DNA of 29,234 nt from JBQTHD01 sp052390275 (lineage in GTDB: Bacteria > Actinomycetota > Acidimicrobiia > Acidimicrobiales > AC-14): assembly GCA_052390275.1 (NCBI GenBank), contig JBQTHD010000038.1, forward strand, positions 1 to 29,234, read 5' to 3'. Positions within the stretch are counted from its first letter, which is position 1. The number at the start of each line of letters is the position of its first letter. Position numbers and translations under genes: made by a program. The notes beneath the pieces were generated by a model, which worked only from the letters and a program-made list of their open reading frames with translations, was not told where the DNA came from and did no database searches. Positions 1 through 7,356 of the stretch are shown here, piece by piece.

Positions 1-120
1 TCGCACCTTCGGACCTCGCCCCTTCGGACCTCGCACCTTCGGACCTCGCACCTTCGGACCTCGCACCTTCGGACCTCGCACCTTCGGACCTCGCACCTTC
101 GGACCTCGCACCTTCGGACC
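1..120. repeat. 15-bp tandem repeat, eight copies
   Basis: Eight head-to-tail copies of TCGCACCTTCGGACC, with a single substitution in the second unit. The period is a multiple of three and the array is in frame with the downstream membrane protein, where it encodes APSDL pentapeptides. The array may continue beyond the left edge. The near-identity of the copies suggests recent expansion. Confidence 0.97.
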
Positions 121-1313
121 GCACGCCTTCGGCTGCCCCGCCCTCGGATTCGACGGCTTCACTCGAGCACGGACGTCCCTCCGGTGACGACTTCGGTCGG
201 GCGGGCCCGGTGGACCAACGTTGCGACCAGGTTCCCCAAGGCGATCCGGAGGCCGAATACCCGGACAACAGTCCAGCTGATACAACGATGCCCGGTTCCC
301 CACCATCGTCCGTCCCCCCCGGATCCACCGATCCGGCCGCCGATTCGACACTGCCCACGGGAACCCGCTCGTTCGATCGTGGTTCTGTGTCGGGACCGGC
401 GACGGACATCGGATCGGCCACCGCCACCAACCGTTTAGCGACCCACCCCCTGGGGATGCAGCCTCCAGGGGATCCGCATCTAGGCATTGCGCCCGAGGGG
501 GCCCATCCCCAGGGCACGCAGCCACCCGCTTCCCCACCGCCACCCCAACCGCCAGGGTGGACAGCGGAGGCGCCGGGGTTCGGGAGTACCTCGGCGCCGT
601 CCGCTCGCTCGGCCACGGCCATCGTCATCAGTGCTCTGCTGGTGGGAGCCGGCCTGGCCGCCCTGGCCGGTGTGGCCCTGGCCGTCGTCCTGGCCGCCTC
701 ACTGGTCGTGGTGGGGCTGGCCCTGATGACCGGCCGGCGCTGGGGCCGAACCCGCGGGCTCATTCCGGTGGGAATCGTTCTGGTCATCGCCCTGGGCGTG
801 ACCTCGGCTTTCAGCTTCCTGCGGGTACCCGTTCAGGCTGGGGTGGCCAGCCGGATCGACCGGCCCACCAGCCTGACCGCCGTGGCTGAGACCTACGCGG
901 TCGGGGCGGGGGACCTGACCCTGGATCTGTCCCAGTTGCCCCGGCCGGCCATCTTCGTTCCCCCGGCCCCGCAAGCCCCCTCCGCCGGGCTGGTCAGCCC
1001 GGGAGGAATGGCGGTTGATCCCGAGGACCTGGAGGATCTGCGCGACGCCGAGGACATCGCCGATTTCGAGATCGACATCGAGGCCAACGTGGGGGTCGGC
1101 GAACTCAGGGTCATCGTCCCCACGTGGGCCGACGTGGTCGTCGACGCCGAGATCCGAGGCGGCGAACTGAGCCTGTTCGGCGTCACTTCACGGGGCCCCT
1201 CGGTGAAGCGGGACGACTTTCGCCAAACCAGCGGCCAGCCGGGCAGCCCGGAGCTGAATCTGGACCTGGAGGTGGGTCTTGGCCGCCTGGAGGTGGTTCG
1301 TGCCCCGGTCTGA
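3..1313 (+). CDS. LiaF/PspC-type membrane protein, 3' part (5' end outside window)
   Basis: The reading frame is open from base 3 to the TGA at 1311-1313, so the true start lies left of the window; the GTG at 210 is only an internal candidate. In order, the visible protein has eight APSDL pentapeptides, about 120 residues rich in Pro, Gly and Ser, a hydrophobic block of two helices (around codons 204-243), a short RRWGRTRG loop, another helix (around 252-272) and a soluble C-terminal domain. That domain contains VGVGELRVIVP and ends DLEVGLGRLEVVRAPV, the repeated glycine-turn beta pattern of LiaF-like (DUF2154-type) domains found in actinobacterial PspC-domain proteins. Those proteins are envelope-stress or membrane-associated. 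An N-terminal PspC domain would have to lie upstream and cannot be seen. The family call is firm for the C-terminus, and the function is inferred. Confidence 0.72.
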   Translation, partial: APSDLAPSDLAPSDLAPSDLAPSDLAPSDLAPSDLAPSDRTPSAAPPSDSTASLEHGRPSGDDFGRAGPVDQRCDQVPQGDPEAEYPDNSPADTTMPGSPPSSVPPGSTDPAADSTLPTGTRSFDRGSVSGPATDIGSATATNRLATHPLGMQPPGDPHLGIAPEGAHPQGTQPPASPPPPQPPGWTAEAPGFGSTSAPSARSATAIVISALLVGAGLAALAGVALAVVLAASLVVVGLALMTGRRWGRTRGLIPVGIVLVIALGVTSAFSFLRVPVQAGVASRIDRPTSLTAVAETYAVGAGDLTLDLSQLPRPAIFVPPAPQAPSAGLVSPGGMAVDPEDLEDLRDAEDIADFEIDIEANVGVGELRVIVPTWADVVVDAEIRGGELSLFGVTSRGPSVKRDDFRQTSGQPGSPELNLDLEVGLGRLEVVRAPV

Positions 1314-1349
1314 ACCGACCCGGCCGACGGCCCGGACGGCCCTCAAGCC

Positions 1350-1517
1350 ATGAACGATCCTGTGGCAGTGGTCACCGGCGCGGTGTTCACCCTGTTGGGG
1401 CTGGGCTCCCTGGCCCGGATGGGTGGGCTCAGCCTGCGGCCTGGACTTCTTGGGCCGCTCGTTCTGATCGGTGCCGGCCTCCTGGTTTTGTTCTCCAGCC
1501 GACCCTCCCGGGACTGA
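1350..1517 (+). CDS. small two-helix membrane protein, 55 aa
   Basis: A short frame from ATG 1350 to TGA 1517 begins 36 bases after the LiaF-like gene. The protein has a first hydrophobic stretch (VAVVTGAVFTLLGLGSLARM), a Gly/Leu turn with an Arg, and a second hydrophobic stretch (LLGPLVLIGAGLLVLFSS), ending in a basic tail RPSRD. Hairpin membrane proteins of this size commonly accompany PspC/LiaF genes, so it may be cotranscribed with its upstream neighbour. No named family is recognised. Codon third positions are strongly GC-biased, as in real genes here. It could still be a chance frame, because no strong ribosome binding site precedes it. Confidence 0.5.
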   Translation: MNDPVAVVTGAVFTLLGLGSLARMGGLSLRPGLLGPLVLIGAGLLVLFSSRPSRD

Positions 1518-1540
1518 CGGCACTCGGGACCGATCCCACC

Positions 1541-1585
1541 GCGGGCTGACCCCCGCAGGGCTGACCGCCGCAGGGCGGACCCCTC
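1541..1585. repeat. 15-bp degenerate tandem repeat, three copies
   Basis: Three diverged 15-base units of the form CGCAGGGCTGACCGC lie in the intergenic stretch between the two small genes. They do not fall in a supported gene. The period is the same as in the in-frame repeats at 1-120, 20139-20243 and 27738-27842. Confidence 0.6.
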
Positions 1586-1672
1586 ACGAGTGAGCCTCGC
1601 TGGGAATGACCGCATCCCACGGTCTGGTCCGCCCGGCGGGCAGGCGGGGCCGGCGGATGCGAGGATGCCGCC

Positions 1673-1846
1673 ATGAGCGCGGCCCGCCAGGATTGCCGGC
1701 ACTACTCCAGCCGAACCCTGGCCTCGGGTGACCGGGTGGAGCGTTGCCGCCTGGACATGGCGGCCCTGACGCCCTTCACCTGCCCGGCGGACTGCCTGTT
1801 CTTCGAAGCCCGCCCCCTCAGCGACACGGGGTGGTCCCAGACCTGA
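1673..1846 (+). CDS. small four-cysteine protein, 57 aa
   Basis: ATG 1673 to TGA 1846 encodes a 57-residue soluble protein with four cysteines in the order C8, C25, C37, C41. The last pair lies in FTCPADCLFFEAR, and a basic RVERCRLDMA segment precedes it. The C-x16-C-x11-C-x3-C spacing suggests a metal or Fe-S site, although no named family is recognised. The reading frame keeps the GC-rich third-position pattern, and the compact, cysteine-bearing composition is unlike a random GC-rich frame. It ends just before the convergent gene at 1855. The function is unknown, and metal binding is an inference from the cysteines. Confidence 0.6.
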   Translation: MSAARQDCRHYSSRTLASGDRVERCRLDMAALTPFTCPADCLFFEARPLSDTGWSQT

Positions 1847-1854
1847 CCGGCGGC

Positions 1855-2676
1855 TTATGACCTTTCCCAAAGGCCGCTCAGGCCGGCGAAGAAGGCCGAT
1901 CGGGGCATCGACTCAACCCCGTTGGAAGCCGCCTCGGCCAGGGTTGCCCGGTCGGTGTGGTTGGTGAAGCCGATAATCCGGGCCTGGCCGGCTCGCCGGG
2001 TGGCCAGATCCACCGCCACCGCCCCCGCGCCCGGCCGATTCAGGTCCACGACGTAGACATCGGCGCCCACCTCGGCCAACTCCTGCGGGCGGCGGACGAA
2101 GCTGACGGGTCCGGCCGCCGTCATCCGGGACCGGTCCATCAGGTCAGGCACGTAGGCCACCACCTCCACGGGTGGCGTCGGGGAGGACTCGGTCGGGGAC
2201 TCGGTCTGGGGCTCGGTCGGGGCGGCGTCGACAGTCATCAGGGTGCTCGCTTTCCATGCACCCCAGGCCAGTGCCACTGGCCCGAGGTCGGGGTCCAGGT
2301 CACCGAAGGTGGCCGGGCTCAGGTCGTAAAGATCGTCAGGGAAAAGTCGGCGGCGGTCCGGGTCCCGGTCCACCGGAGCCAGCCCGGCGCGGGCCAGGAC
2401 CAGCGTTGGATAGGCCGTAGCTCGCCGGATCAGCGCCAGGGGCGTCTCCGCCTGGTCACCCACAGGCAGGGCCAGCAGAGCAGCGAGATCCGGGATCACC
2501 TCCGCCACCGCCGCCTGGCGGGCCCGCTCCGCCTCGGCCATCAACTCAACCGGAGGTTCGGATCCGCCCGCCCGCCACGTTCTGTGCACCGAGGCCACCA
2601 CCCACGGCCCCAGCGCCGCCGCCGCCCCCGCCAGTAGCAGCGCGGCCAGACCATCGGCTGATGACGGTCGAGGCAC
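1855..2676 (-). CDS. membrane-anchored protein with C-terminal pseudo-receiver-like domain
   Basis: A 273-residue protein starting at GTG 2676, divergent from the sucrase/ferredoxin-like gene with only 18 bases between starts. Residues about 8-30 form one hydrophobic helix (LAALLLAGAAAALGPWVVAS), followed by an alpha-helical region of unknown type up to about 145. A Pro/Thr/Glu linker (TEPQTESPTESSPTPP) leads into a C-terminal alpha/beta domain beginning VEVVAYVPDLMDRSR. That domain has the alternating strand pattern of response-regulator receivers: DVYVVDLNRPGAGAVAV resembles the phospho-acceptor strand, and RIIGFTNHTDR resembles the following strand with a switch residue. The acidic pocket is incomplete, so it is probably not phosphorylated. 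The function is unknown; a regulatory or scaffold role is inferred. Confidence 0.7.
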   Translation of the reverse strand: MPRPSSADGLAALLLAGAAAALGPWVVASVHRTWRAGGSEPPVELMAEAERARQAAVAEVIPDLAALLALPVGDQAETPLALIRRATAYPTLVLARAGLAPVDRDPDRRRLFPDDLYDLSPATFGDLDPDLGPVALAWGAWKASTLMTVDAAPTEPQTESPTESSPTPPVEVVAYVPDLMDRSRMTAAGPVSFVRRPQELAEVGADVYVVDLNRPGAGAVAVDLATRRAGQARIIGFTNHTDRATLAEAASNGVESMPRSAFFAGLSGLWERS

Positions 2677-2694
2677 CAGGTCAGACTAAGGGCG

Positions 2695-3900
2695 ATGCCC
2701 GGCCCTTCCCGCAGCGCTCCCGCCGGAAGTTGCTCAGGCATTTCCACGGCCCTGGGAGAGTCCCTCACCGCAACTGCGCCCCACGTAACCGGCTGGTTGC
2801 TGGCCGAACACCCGGGGCCCTGGAAACGGGACCCTTTTTCCGGCGGCTTCGATCCGGCCGCGGCTGCAGGGTTGCAGGCCTGGAGCCGCTCTCAGGACCT
2901 GCGACTGCTGGCGCTGCGCCACGGACCCGAGCCCGCCCTGATCGTGGCGTCCAGCGACCCCCGATCGCGCTGGCTCTACCGGGGGTCCATGCCGGACGCG
3001 AACGACCTGGCCAGGCTGGCACAGCGCCTGTCGACGGCCTCGGCGGGCGAAACCGTCGAGCTACTCGCAGCGGCCGGCATGGTCCGGGTCGATCATCCCG
3101 TGTACCTGGTTTGCACCCACGCTGGCCGCGACGCCTGTTGCGGGCGGGAGGGGAGGCCGGTGGTGGCGGCCCTTCGGGCCCTGCGGCCCCACCAGGTGTG
3201 GGAGATGTCCCACCCTGGCGGGCACCGGTTTGCCGCCAACGTCCTGCTCCTGCCTCACGGCCTGCTCTACGGGCGAATGACAGCGGCCGACGTCCCCCGC
3301 TTGGTGGAAGCCACCGAGTCCCATCGTCTCCTGGTGGACAAGTTTCGCGGCCACACCCCTTATCCGCCGGTCGTGCAGGCCGCTCTGGGACATCTGAGAT
3401 CCACCCTGGCCGCCGATTTCGGAGAACTTTTCGCCGGTATCGACGACCTGCGGCCCGTGTCGGTCCAAGGCGTCGGCCTCGGGACACCAGGCTCGCCTGG
3501 TACCTCGACTGCGAACCTTCGCCCGGATTCCGGCGTCGAAGGCCTCGACGAAGCGCCTGGTGAGGGTACCCAAGACGTCGTATCGGATCTGGCCGGAATC
3601 CGGGCGAAGGTTGCTGGTAGAGGCAGTGGGCCAGCGCACGAAGCCCGCGAAGCTGAGCCCGAAAGCGAGCTACACCTCAATCGCTACCCGCGGCCGGTGC
3701 CGGACGTGTCGCATCCCGGCCCGGCTCACCCTCGGGCGATCACCGAGGTCGAGGTGCATGTCACGCGCCCCGGCCCGGTACCGGTCCGGTGGCGCATGAG
3801 GGTGCTGGAGGTCGCCGCTGGTATTCGGGCCATCAGCTGTGGGGACACGCAGAGCGAGGATCCGGGCGGGTTCCGGGTGGAGGAAATCACCCCTTGTTAG
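2695..3900 (+). CDS. sucrase/ferredoxin-like protein with in-frame insertion
   Basis: A 401-residue protein of the Suc_Fer-like family, whose members have a thioredoxin-like [2Fe-2S] fold. Diagnostic parts are the N-terminal CSG (Cys13) followed by GWLLAEHPGPW, the cluster-binding segment VCTHAGRDACCGREGRPV (Cys140, Cys148, Cys149) and HPGGHRFAANVLLLPHGLLYGR at 173-194. The C-terminal domain resumes around VEVHVTRPGPVPVRWRM and ends with AISCGDTQ, as in the family. Family members are usually near 300 residues; the excess lies around residues 265-340, a low-complexity stretch that contains the 21-bp inverted repeat at 3514-3612. The insertion keeps the frame open, so the protein may still be made. 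Physiological partners are unknown. Confidence 0.85.
   Translation: MPGPSRSAPAGSCSGISTALGESLTATAPHVTGWLLAEHPGPWKRDPFSGGFDPAAAAGLQAWSRSQDLRLLALRHGPEPALIVASSDPRSRWLYRGSMPDANDLARLAQRLSTASAGETVELLAAAGMVRVDHPVYLVCTHAGRDACCGREGRPVVAALRALRPHQVWEMSHPGGHRFAANVLLLPHGLLYGRMTAADVPRLVEATESHRLLVDKFRGHTPYPPVVQAALGHLRSTLAADFGELFAGIDDLRPVSVQGVGLGTPGSPGTSTANLRPDSGVEGLDEAPGEGTQDVVSDLAGIRAKVAGRGSGPAHEAREAEPESELHLNRYPRPVPDVSHPGPAHPRAITEVEVHVTRPGPVPVRWRMRVLEVAAGIRAISCGDTQSEDPGGFRVEEITPC
3514..3612. repeat. perfect 21-bp inverted repeat inside a gene
   Basis: The left arm at 3514-3534 (AACCTTCGCCCGGATTCCGG plus C) is the exact reverse complement of the right arm at 3592-3612, with a 57-base spacer. Outside the arms the match continues imperfectly for about ten bases. 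Inside the loop a second small hairpin is present (GTCGA...TCGAC at about 3535-3549). It lies in a poorly conserved stretch of the sucrase/ferredoxin-like gene and is open in frame. It resembles a miniature or palindromic insertion element, but no terminal duplication was recognised. Confidence 0.85.
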
Positions 3901-3987
3901 CCACCAGCGAGGCGATGCAACTGGCGTTCGGATGCAACCTCTGGAGCCGGAGCGGCGCCTGACCAATCTCGGGCGATGGCGGCGGGC

Positions 3988-4421
3988 TCAGCCGAGGTCG
4001 ACGACCTCCCAGCCAAGCTTTTCCTCATCGAGCACCGGAGGCAGCACGCCGCGTGCGGCCGGCGGTGAGAGAAGAACCAACCAGCCATTGAGCACGGCGG
4101 CGGCAGCCGCTTCGAGGTCGGGCAAGTCCAGCTGCGGATGTCGGCGAGCAAGCCGCGCCATCTCGGGGATCACCATGCGTTGGTCGGGTAGGCCGACTTC
4201 CTTCGGCAACCGGAGAAGAGATTCGATGGCCCTCACCTGAAGGTCGCCGGGAAATCCGGCGAACGGCCCGGAAAGGTGCCCGGCGCCGCCGGCCACCGCC
4301 GCCCGGCAGGCCCGGAAATACCAGTAGGCGGTGGTGTTGAGCTCACGCCTCCTGGGCATCTCGACGGGGGCACCTACAGATGGGCGACCAGCAGGCGGTC
4401 GTCGAGAAGAACGCCGCTACT
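3988..4421 (-). pseudogene. broken toxin-like gene, homologue of the 11415-11864 toxin
   Basis: From ATG 4359 leftward the frame encodes 123 residues that align with the intact toxin-like protein at 11415-11864. Both share T-T-x2-W-x-F-R-x-C, then G-x-L-S-x-P, P-x-D-L-Q, L-P-[KR]-E, R...MA.L...H and a final Ala-rich helix. The missing N-terminus, SGVLLDDRLLVAHL (compare SAVVDDHLLRDIL in the intact copy), is found in another frame at 4421-4374, where it ends at TAG. That piece has no start codon, because an in-frame stop precedes it. One small indel near 4374-4360 therefore separates the two parts. The C-terminal acidic residue of the intact copy is also lost. It could be expressed as a shortened protein from 4359, but a decayed gene is more likely. 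Confidence 0.65.
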
Positions 4422-4632
4422 GATCCGCTATCTCCGGATCGTTCAGCGAGGCAAGTCCGTCCTCGTAGGCTCCGGCGAGTAGGACCCGGGCCAGTTCGGC
4501 CCGAGCTGCGGCCAGTCCCCCGGGAAGGACCAGTGCGACAACGAGCCCCGGGCTGGTTGCTTCAGGGACCATCAGTGCATTGTAATTAGCGATGCGAGAC
4601 AAGGCGAGGGCGGCATATCCCAGGGCGACCAC
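4417..4632 (-). pseudogene. probable remnant of an AbrB-like antitoxin
   Basis: The frame from GTG 4632 to TAG 4417 encodes 71 residues. Its last ~43 (VVALVLPGG ... SLNDPEIADQ) resemble the C-terminus of the intact antitoxin at 11864-12100 (AVVLLGPGG ... ALDDPDLATT). Its stop also lies where the antitoxin stop lies relative to the toxin. The N-terminal part lacks the AbrB DNA-binding strand pattern (STSGQMSVPAEVRRRW in the intact copy), and no ribosome binding site precedes it. I read it as a decayed antitoxin whose DNA-binding half was lost or replaced; it may be non-functional. Homology over this short segment is suggestive only. Confidence 0.45.
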
Positions 4633-4729
4633 GGGGTGCGCACGTAGGCGGCGCTACCTCACCGACAGGAACGATCCCGTGTGAAGGCCTGGCGCAGGGC
4701 TCCGGGTCCGCCCTCCTTAAAGTGGCAGC

Positions 4730-5323
4730 GTGTCTGACCGGTTCCAGACCAGCGTCGTGCTCCTTCTCGGGTATCCCGGCGTCGGCAAGCGAACCGTCGG
4801 GTCGCACCTGGCGGGGATGCTCGACGGCGTGCTGGTCGATAATCAGCTCATCAACATTCCACTTCTCACGCTCTTCAAGTGGGACGGGAAATTCCCCCTC
4901 CCGATGGAGGTCTGGGAACGCGTCAAGCCGATACGCGAGGCAGTTCTCGGGACGATCGAGGACCTGGCTCCCAGGTCCAACAGCTACGTCTTCACCAACG
5001 TGCTTCACGACGACGACGACGGCGCCACGAGTTACGACAGGCTTCGTTCCCTCGCCCGGCGACGCGGCTCACTGTTCCTGCCGGTCATGGTCGACTGCGA
5101 CGTCGATGAGCAGGTCCGACGGATCGACACTCCGGACCGGATCGCCCGGATGAAGGGATCTGACCCGGAGCGATATCGATGGCACAGACACCACACCAGG
5201 CTGTTCCAGCCGTCGCCTGACGAAGTGATGCATGTGGACACCACCCGTATCGACCCGGGGCAGAACGCCAAGGCGATCCGTGCTGCGCTGCTCGGTCGAG
5301 GCCTCGAACTGGCGAACATGTAG
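4730..5323 (+). CDS. P-loop NTPase / kinase-like protein
   Basis: A 197-residue protein starting at GTG 4730. Residues 9-25 are strand-loop-helix, VVLLLGYPGVGKRTVGS, with the Walker A motif GYPGVGKRT. The rest is alpha/beta: VLVDNQLINIP after the first helix is placed like the substrate-binding region of small kinases, FLPVMVDCDVDEQVRRI resembles the late beta strand followed by the lid region, and RIARMKGSDPERYRWHRHH is rich in basic residues as in lid segments. Size and order fit small AAA_33/adenylate-kinase-like proteins. The substrate cannot be told. It stands alone, convergent with the acetyltransferase gene and with no functional neighbour. Confidence 0.8.
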   Translation: MSDRFQTSVVLLLGYPGVGKRTVGSHLAGMLDGVLVDNQLINIPLLTLFKWDGKFPLPMEVWERVKPIREAVLGTIEDLAPRSNSYVFTNVLHDDDDGATSYDRLRSLARRRGSLFLPVMVDCDVDEQVRRIDTPDRIARMKGSDPERYRWHRHHTRLFQPSPDEVMHVDTTRIDPGQNAKAIRAALLGRGLELANM

Positions 5324-5424
5324 CCCGACCGGCGTCTCGGGTTGCTGCTACTTCTATGGAGCGGCGCCTGAAACCTCGGGCGAAGGCAGCGGGATCAGGG
5401 ATTCTGTCCTCACGGGAGCGGAGG

Positions 5425-6027
5425 TCAGCGGCCGCCAGGCCTCATGCCGGCGCTATCAGCCTGAGATGGCTTCCGGAGGCCGACGCAGTCGTGATGCCAG
5501 AACGGCTCCGCGTAGACGACCGTTCCGGTCATCCAGGGCTCGTAGGACGGGAGTTTGCGGACCTGGAACGCCGGATCGGGGATTCGCAAGGAGGGTGACC
5601 TGAAGTCCTGCTGGCTGGCGCGCTCGAACCCGAACCGGGCGTAGTAGCGCGGCGATCCCTCGAGGAACACCAGTGGGTCGGACCGGGCGGTGAGCACGTC
5701 GAGGCCATGTCTGACCAGCCGGCCACCGAGTCCTCGGCGCTGGTGGGTCGGAACCACGGCGAGCGGGCTCAACACCTGCACACCAAGGAGCCGGCGTGGG
5801 GCGTCCAACAGGCTGCGCGTGAACATGACGTGCCCGACGATCTCACCCTGATCCTCGGCCACGAACGAGAGCCCCTCCCAGGCGGTCGACTGGCGTAGCG
5901 AGTCCACCAGGTCAGCAACGACCTCTCCGTGCTCGGCAAATGCTTGGCTGAGGACGTTGCGCACCGCCGGGCGGTCGGTGTGGCGTTCGGCCCGCAGCTT
6001 CAGCTCGGGGTTGTCGACGGTGGTCAA
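5425..6027 (-). CDS. GNAT-family N-acetyltransferase
   Basis: A GNAT fold protein of about 200 residues that would transfer an acetyl group from acetyl-CoA to an amine. The acetyl-CoA pyrophosphate-binding motif is seen in VVPTHQRRGLGGRLVRHGLDVL (Q/R-x-x-G-x-G/A form), preceded by the strand GVQVLSPLAV and followed by FLEGSPRYYARFGFERA, typical of YhbS-like members. I prefer the TTG at 6027 because an AGGAG lies seven bases upstream; a longer GTG start at 6063 lacks a ribosome binding site. The C-terminal tail after the GNAT core (VYAEPFWHHDCVGL) is also seen in YhbS-like proteins. The substrate is unknown. Confidence 0.88.
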   Translation of the reverse strand: MTTVDNPELKLRAERHTDRPAVRNVLSQAFAEHGEVVADLVDSLRQSTAWEGLSFVAEDQGEIVGHVMFTRSLLDAPRRLLGVQVLSPLAVVPTHQRRGLGGRLVRHGLDVLTARSDPLVFLEGSPRYYARFGFERASQQDFRSPSLRIPDPAFQVRKLPSYEPWMTGTVVYAEPFWHHDCVGLRKPSQADSAGMRPGGR

Positions 6028-6264
6028 GGCTTCGCTCCTGGCCGGGCCCTCGTCCGGCTGCACGAGGCATGGCCGCCAACGGCAGCAAGCCGGTTGGCCT
6101 CGGCCAGGGTGCTCAGGGCGTCCAGCACTTCGGGCTGATCCGTTCGGCTGCCGCCGAATTCATGGCCTTCCAATATCCCAGGGTCCCCTGGCCTCGTCAA
6201 GGATGCGCGGGCCGCCGCCAGTTGGCATCCTGGGCCGAACTGCGACAGGACAGGGAGGTTGGAC

Positions 6265-7356
6265 GTGACGACAGTCGAGCTTGAAGAAGCCGATGGCGCC
6301 CGAGTGGAGAAGTTCGCCGGGGATCTCTTCATGGCCTGCTTGGGGGCCATGGAGCTGGCCAACGTCGAGCTCGGCGTCCGCCTGGGCCTGTATGAGGCCA
6401 TGGCCGGCGCCGGCGGGATGACGGCTGCCGAGCTCGCGGTGGCGGCCGGAGTGGCCGAGCGCTACGCCCGGGAGTGGCTCGAGCAGCAGGCCGTCGCCGG
6501 GGTGGTGGAGGTCGACGACGCCGACCGGCCCGAGGCCGAGCGCCGCTTCGCCCTGCCCAGCGCCCACGCCCATGTTCTGATCGACGACGACAGCGAGGCG
6601 TGCATGAAGCCATGCGCGGCCGTGGTGCCCTGGCTGGCCGGCGCCCTCGACATCATGACCGAGGAGTTCCGTCGCGGCCAGGGAGCATCCTTCGGACGCT
6701 TCGACCTCCACGACCTACAGGCGGCTTTCACCCGCCCGGTGTTCGTCAACCACCTGGTCCAGAACTGGCTGCCGGCGCTGCCCGACATCCAGGCCCGGCT
6801 CAGCGCCGGCGAGCCGGTTCGCATCGCCGAGGTCGGCTGCGGCGAGGGCCTGGCCGCCGTCCTCATCGCGCAGGCCTATCCCAACGCGGTGGTGGACGGC
6901 TTCGACCTGGACGAGGCCTCGGTGGCCGTGGCTCGACGGGCCGCGGCCGAAGCCGGCGTGGCCGATCGGGCCCGGTTCGAGGTGCGCGACGCGGCCGACC
7001 CGGCCATCGAGGGCGACTACGACCTGGTCATGTCGATCGAGATGCTCCACGACATGCCCGACCCGGTCGGCATTCTCCGCACCGTGAAGCGGTTGGCCGG
7101 TGAGCGAGGTGCGGTCCTGGTGGTCGAGGAGCGCACCGAGGACCGTTTCACGGTGCCGGCCGGGGAGATGGAGCGTCTCTTCTACGCCTTCAGCACCCTG
7201 CACTGCCTGGCCGTGGCCATGCAGGACGGGGGCGCTGGCACGGGCACCGTGATCAGAGCCGACTCGGTCCGGTCCTACGCCGCCCAGGCCGGGTTCGCCA
7301 CCGTCGCGGTGCTCGACGGCGAGCACCCCCAGTTCCGCCTCTACCGGCTGGCCTGA
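6265..7356 (+). CDS. class I SAM-dependent methyltransferase with N-terminal winged helix
   Basis: A protein of about 363 residues. The N-terminal ~100 form a winged-helix dimerisation domain (MTAAELAVAAGVAERYAREWLEQQ). The Rossmann fold follows with motif I as IAEVGCGEGLAAVLIAQAYP, the acidic end of strand 2 as VDGFDLDEASVAVARR, the adenine-binding segment ARFEVRDAADP, and motif IV as YDLVMSIEMLHDMPDP. The layout matches the Rv2258c-like methyltransferases of actinobacteria. The GTG at 6265 is preferred over the TTG at 6259 because GGAGGT ends five bases before it. It is convergent with the MFS gene, ending 15 bases past that gene's stop. The methyl acceptor is not evident. Confidence 0.9.
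   Translation: MTTVELEEADGARVEKFAGDLFMACLGAMELANVELGVRLGLYEAMAGAGGMTAAELAVAAGVAERYAREWLEQQAVAGVVEVDDADRPEAERRFALPSAHAHVLIDDDSEACMKPCAAVVPWLAGALDIMTEEFRRGQGASFGRFDLHDLQAAFTRPVFVNHLVQNWLPALPDIQARLSAGEPVRIAEVGCGEGLAAVLIAQAYPNAVVDGFDLDEASVAVARRAAAEAGVADRARFEVRDAADPAIEGDYDLVMSIEMLHDMPDPVGILRTVKRLAGERGAVLVVEERTEDRFTVPAGEMERLFYAFSTLHCLAVAMQDGGAGTGTVIRADSVRSYAAQAGFATVAVLDGEHPQFRLYRLA

Noticed and set aside
1..120. Possible CRISPR array
   Set aside because: Repeats of 15 bp are directly abutting with no spacers and encode a regular pentapeptide.
5325..5424. Terminator between the P-loop gene and the acetyltransferase gene
   Set aside because: Only a weak 5-bp stem (CCCGA/TCGGG) is visible, not strong enough to call.
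6028..6264. Possible gene between the acetyltransferase and the methyltransferase
   Set aside because: Short frames such as one reading PEVLDALSTLAEANRLAAVGGH leftward lack a start with a ribosome binding site and a family; left unassigned.
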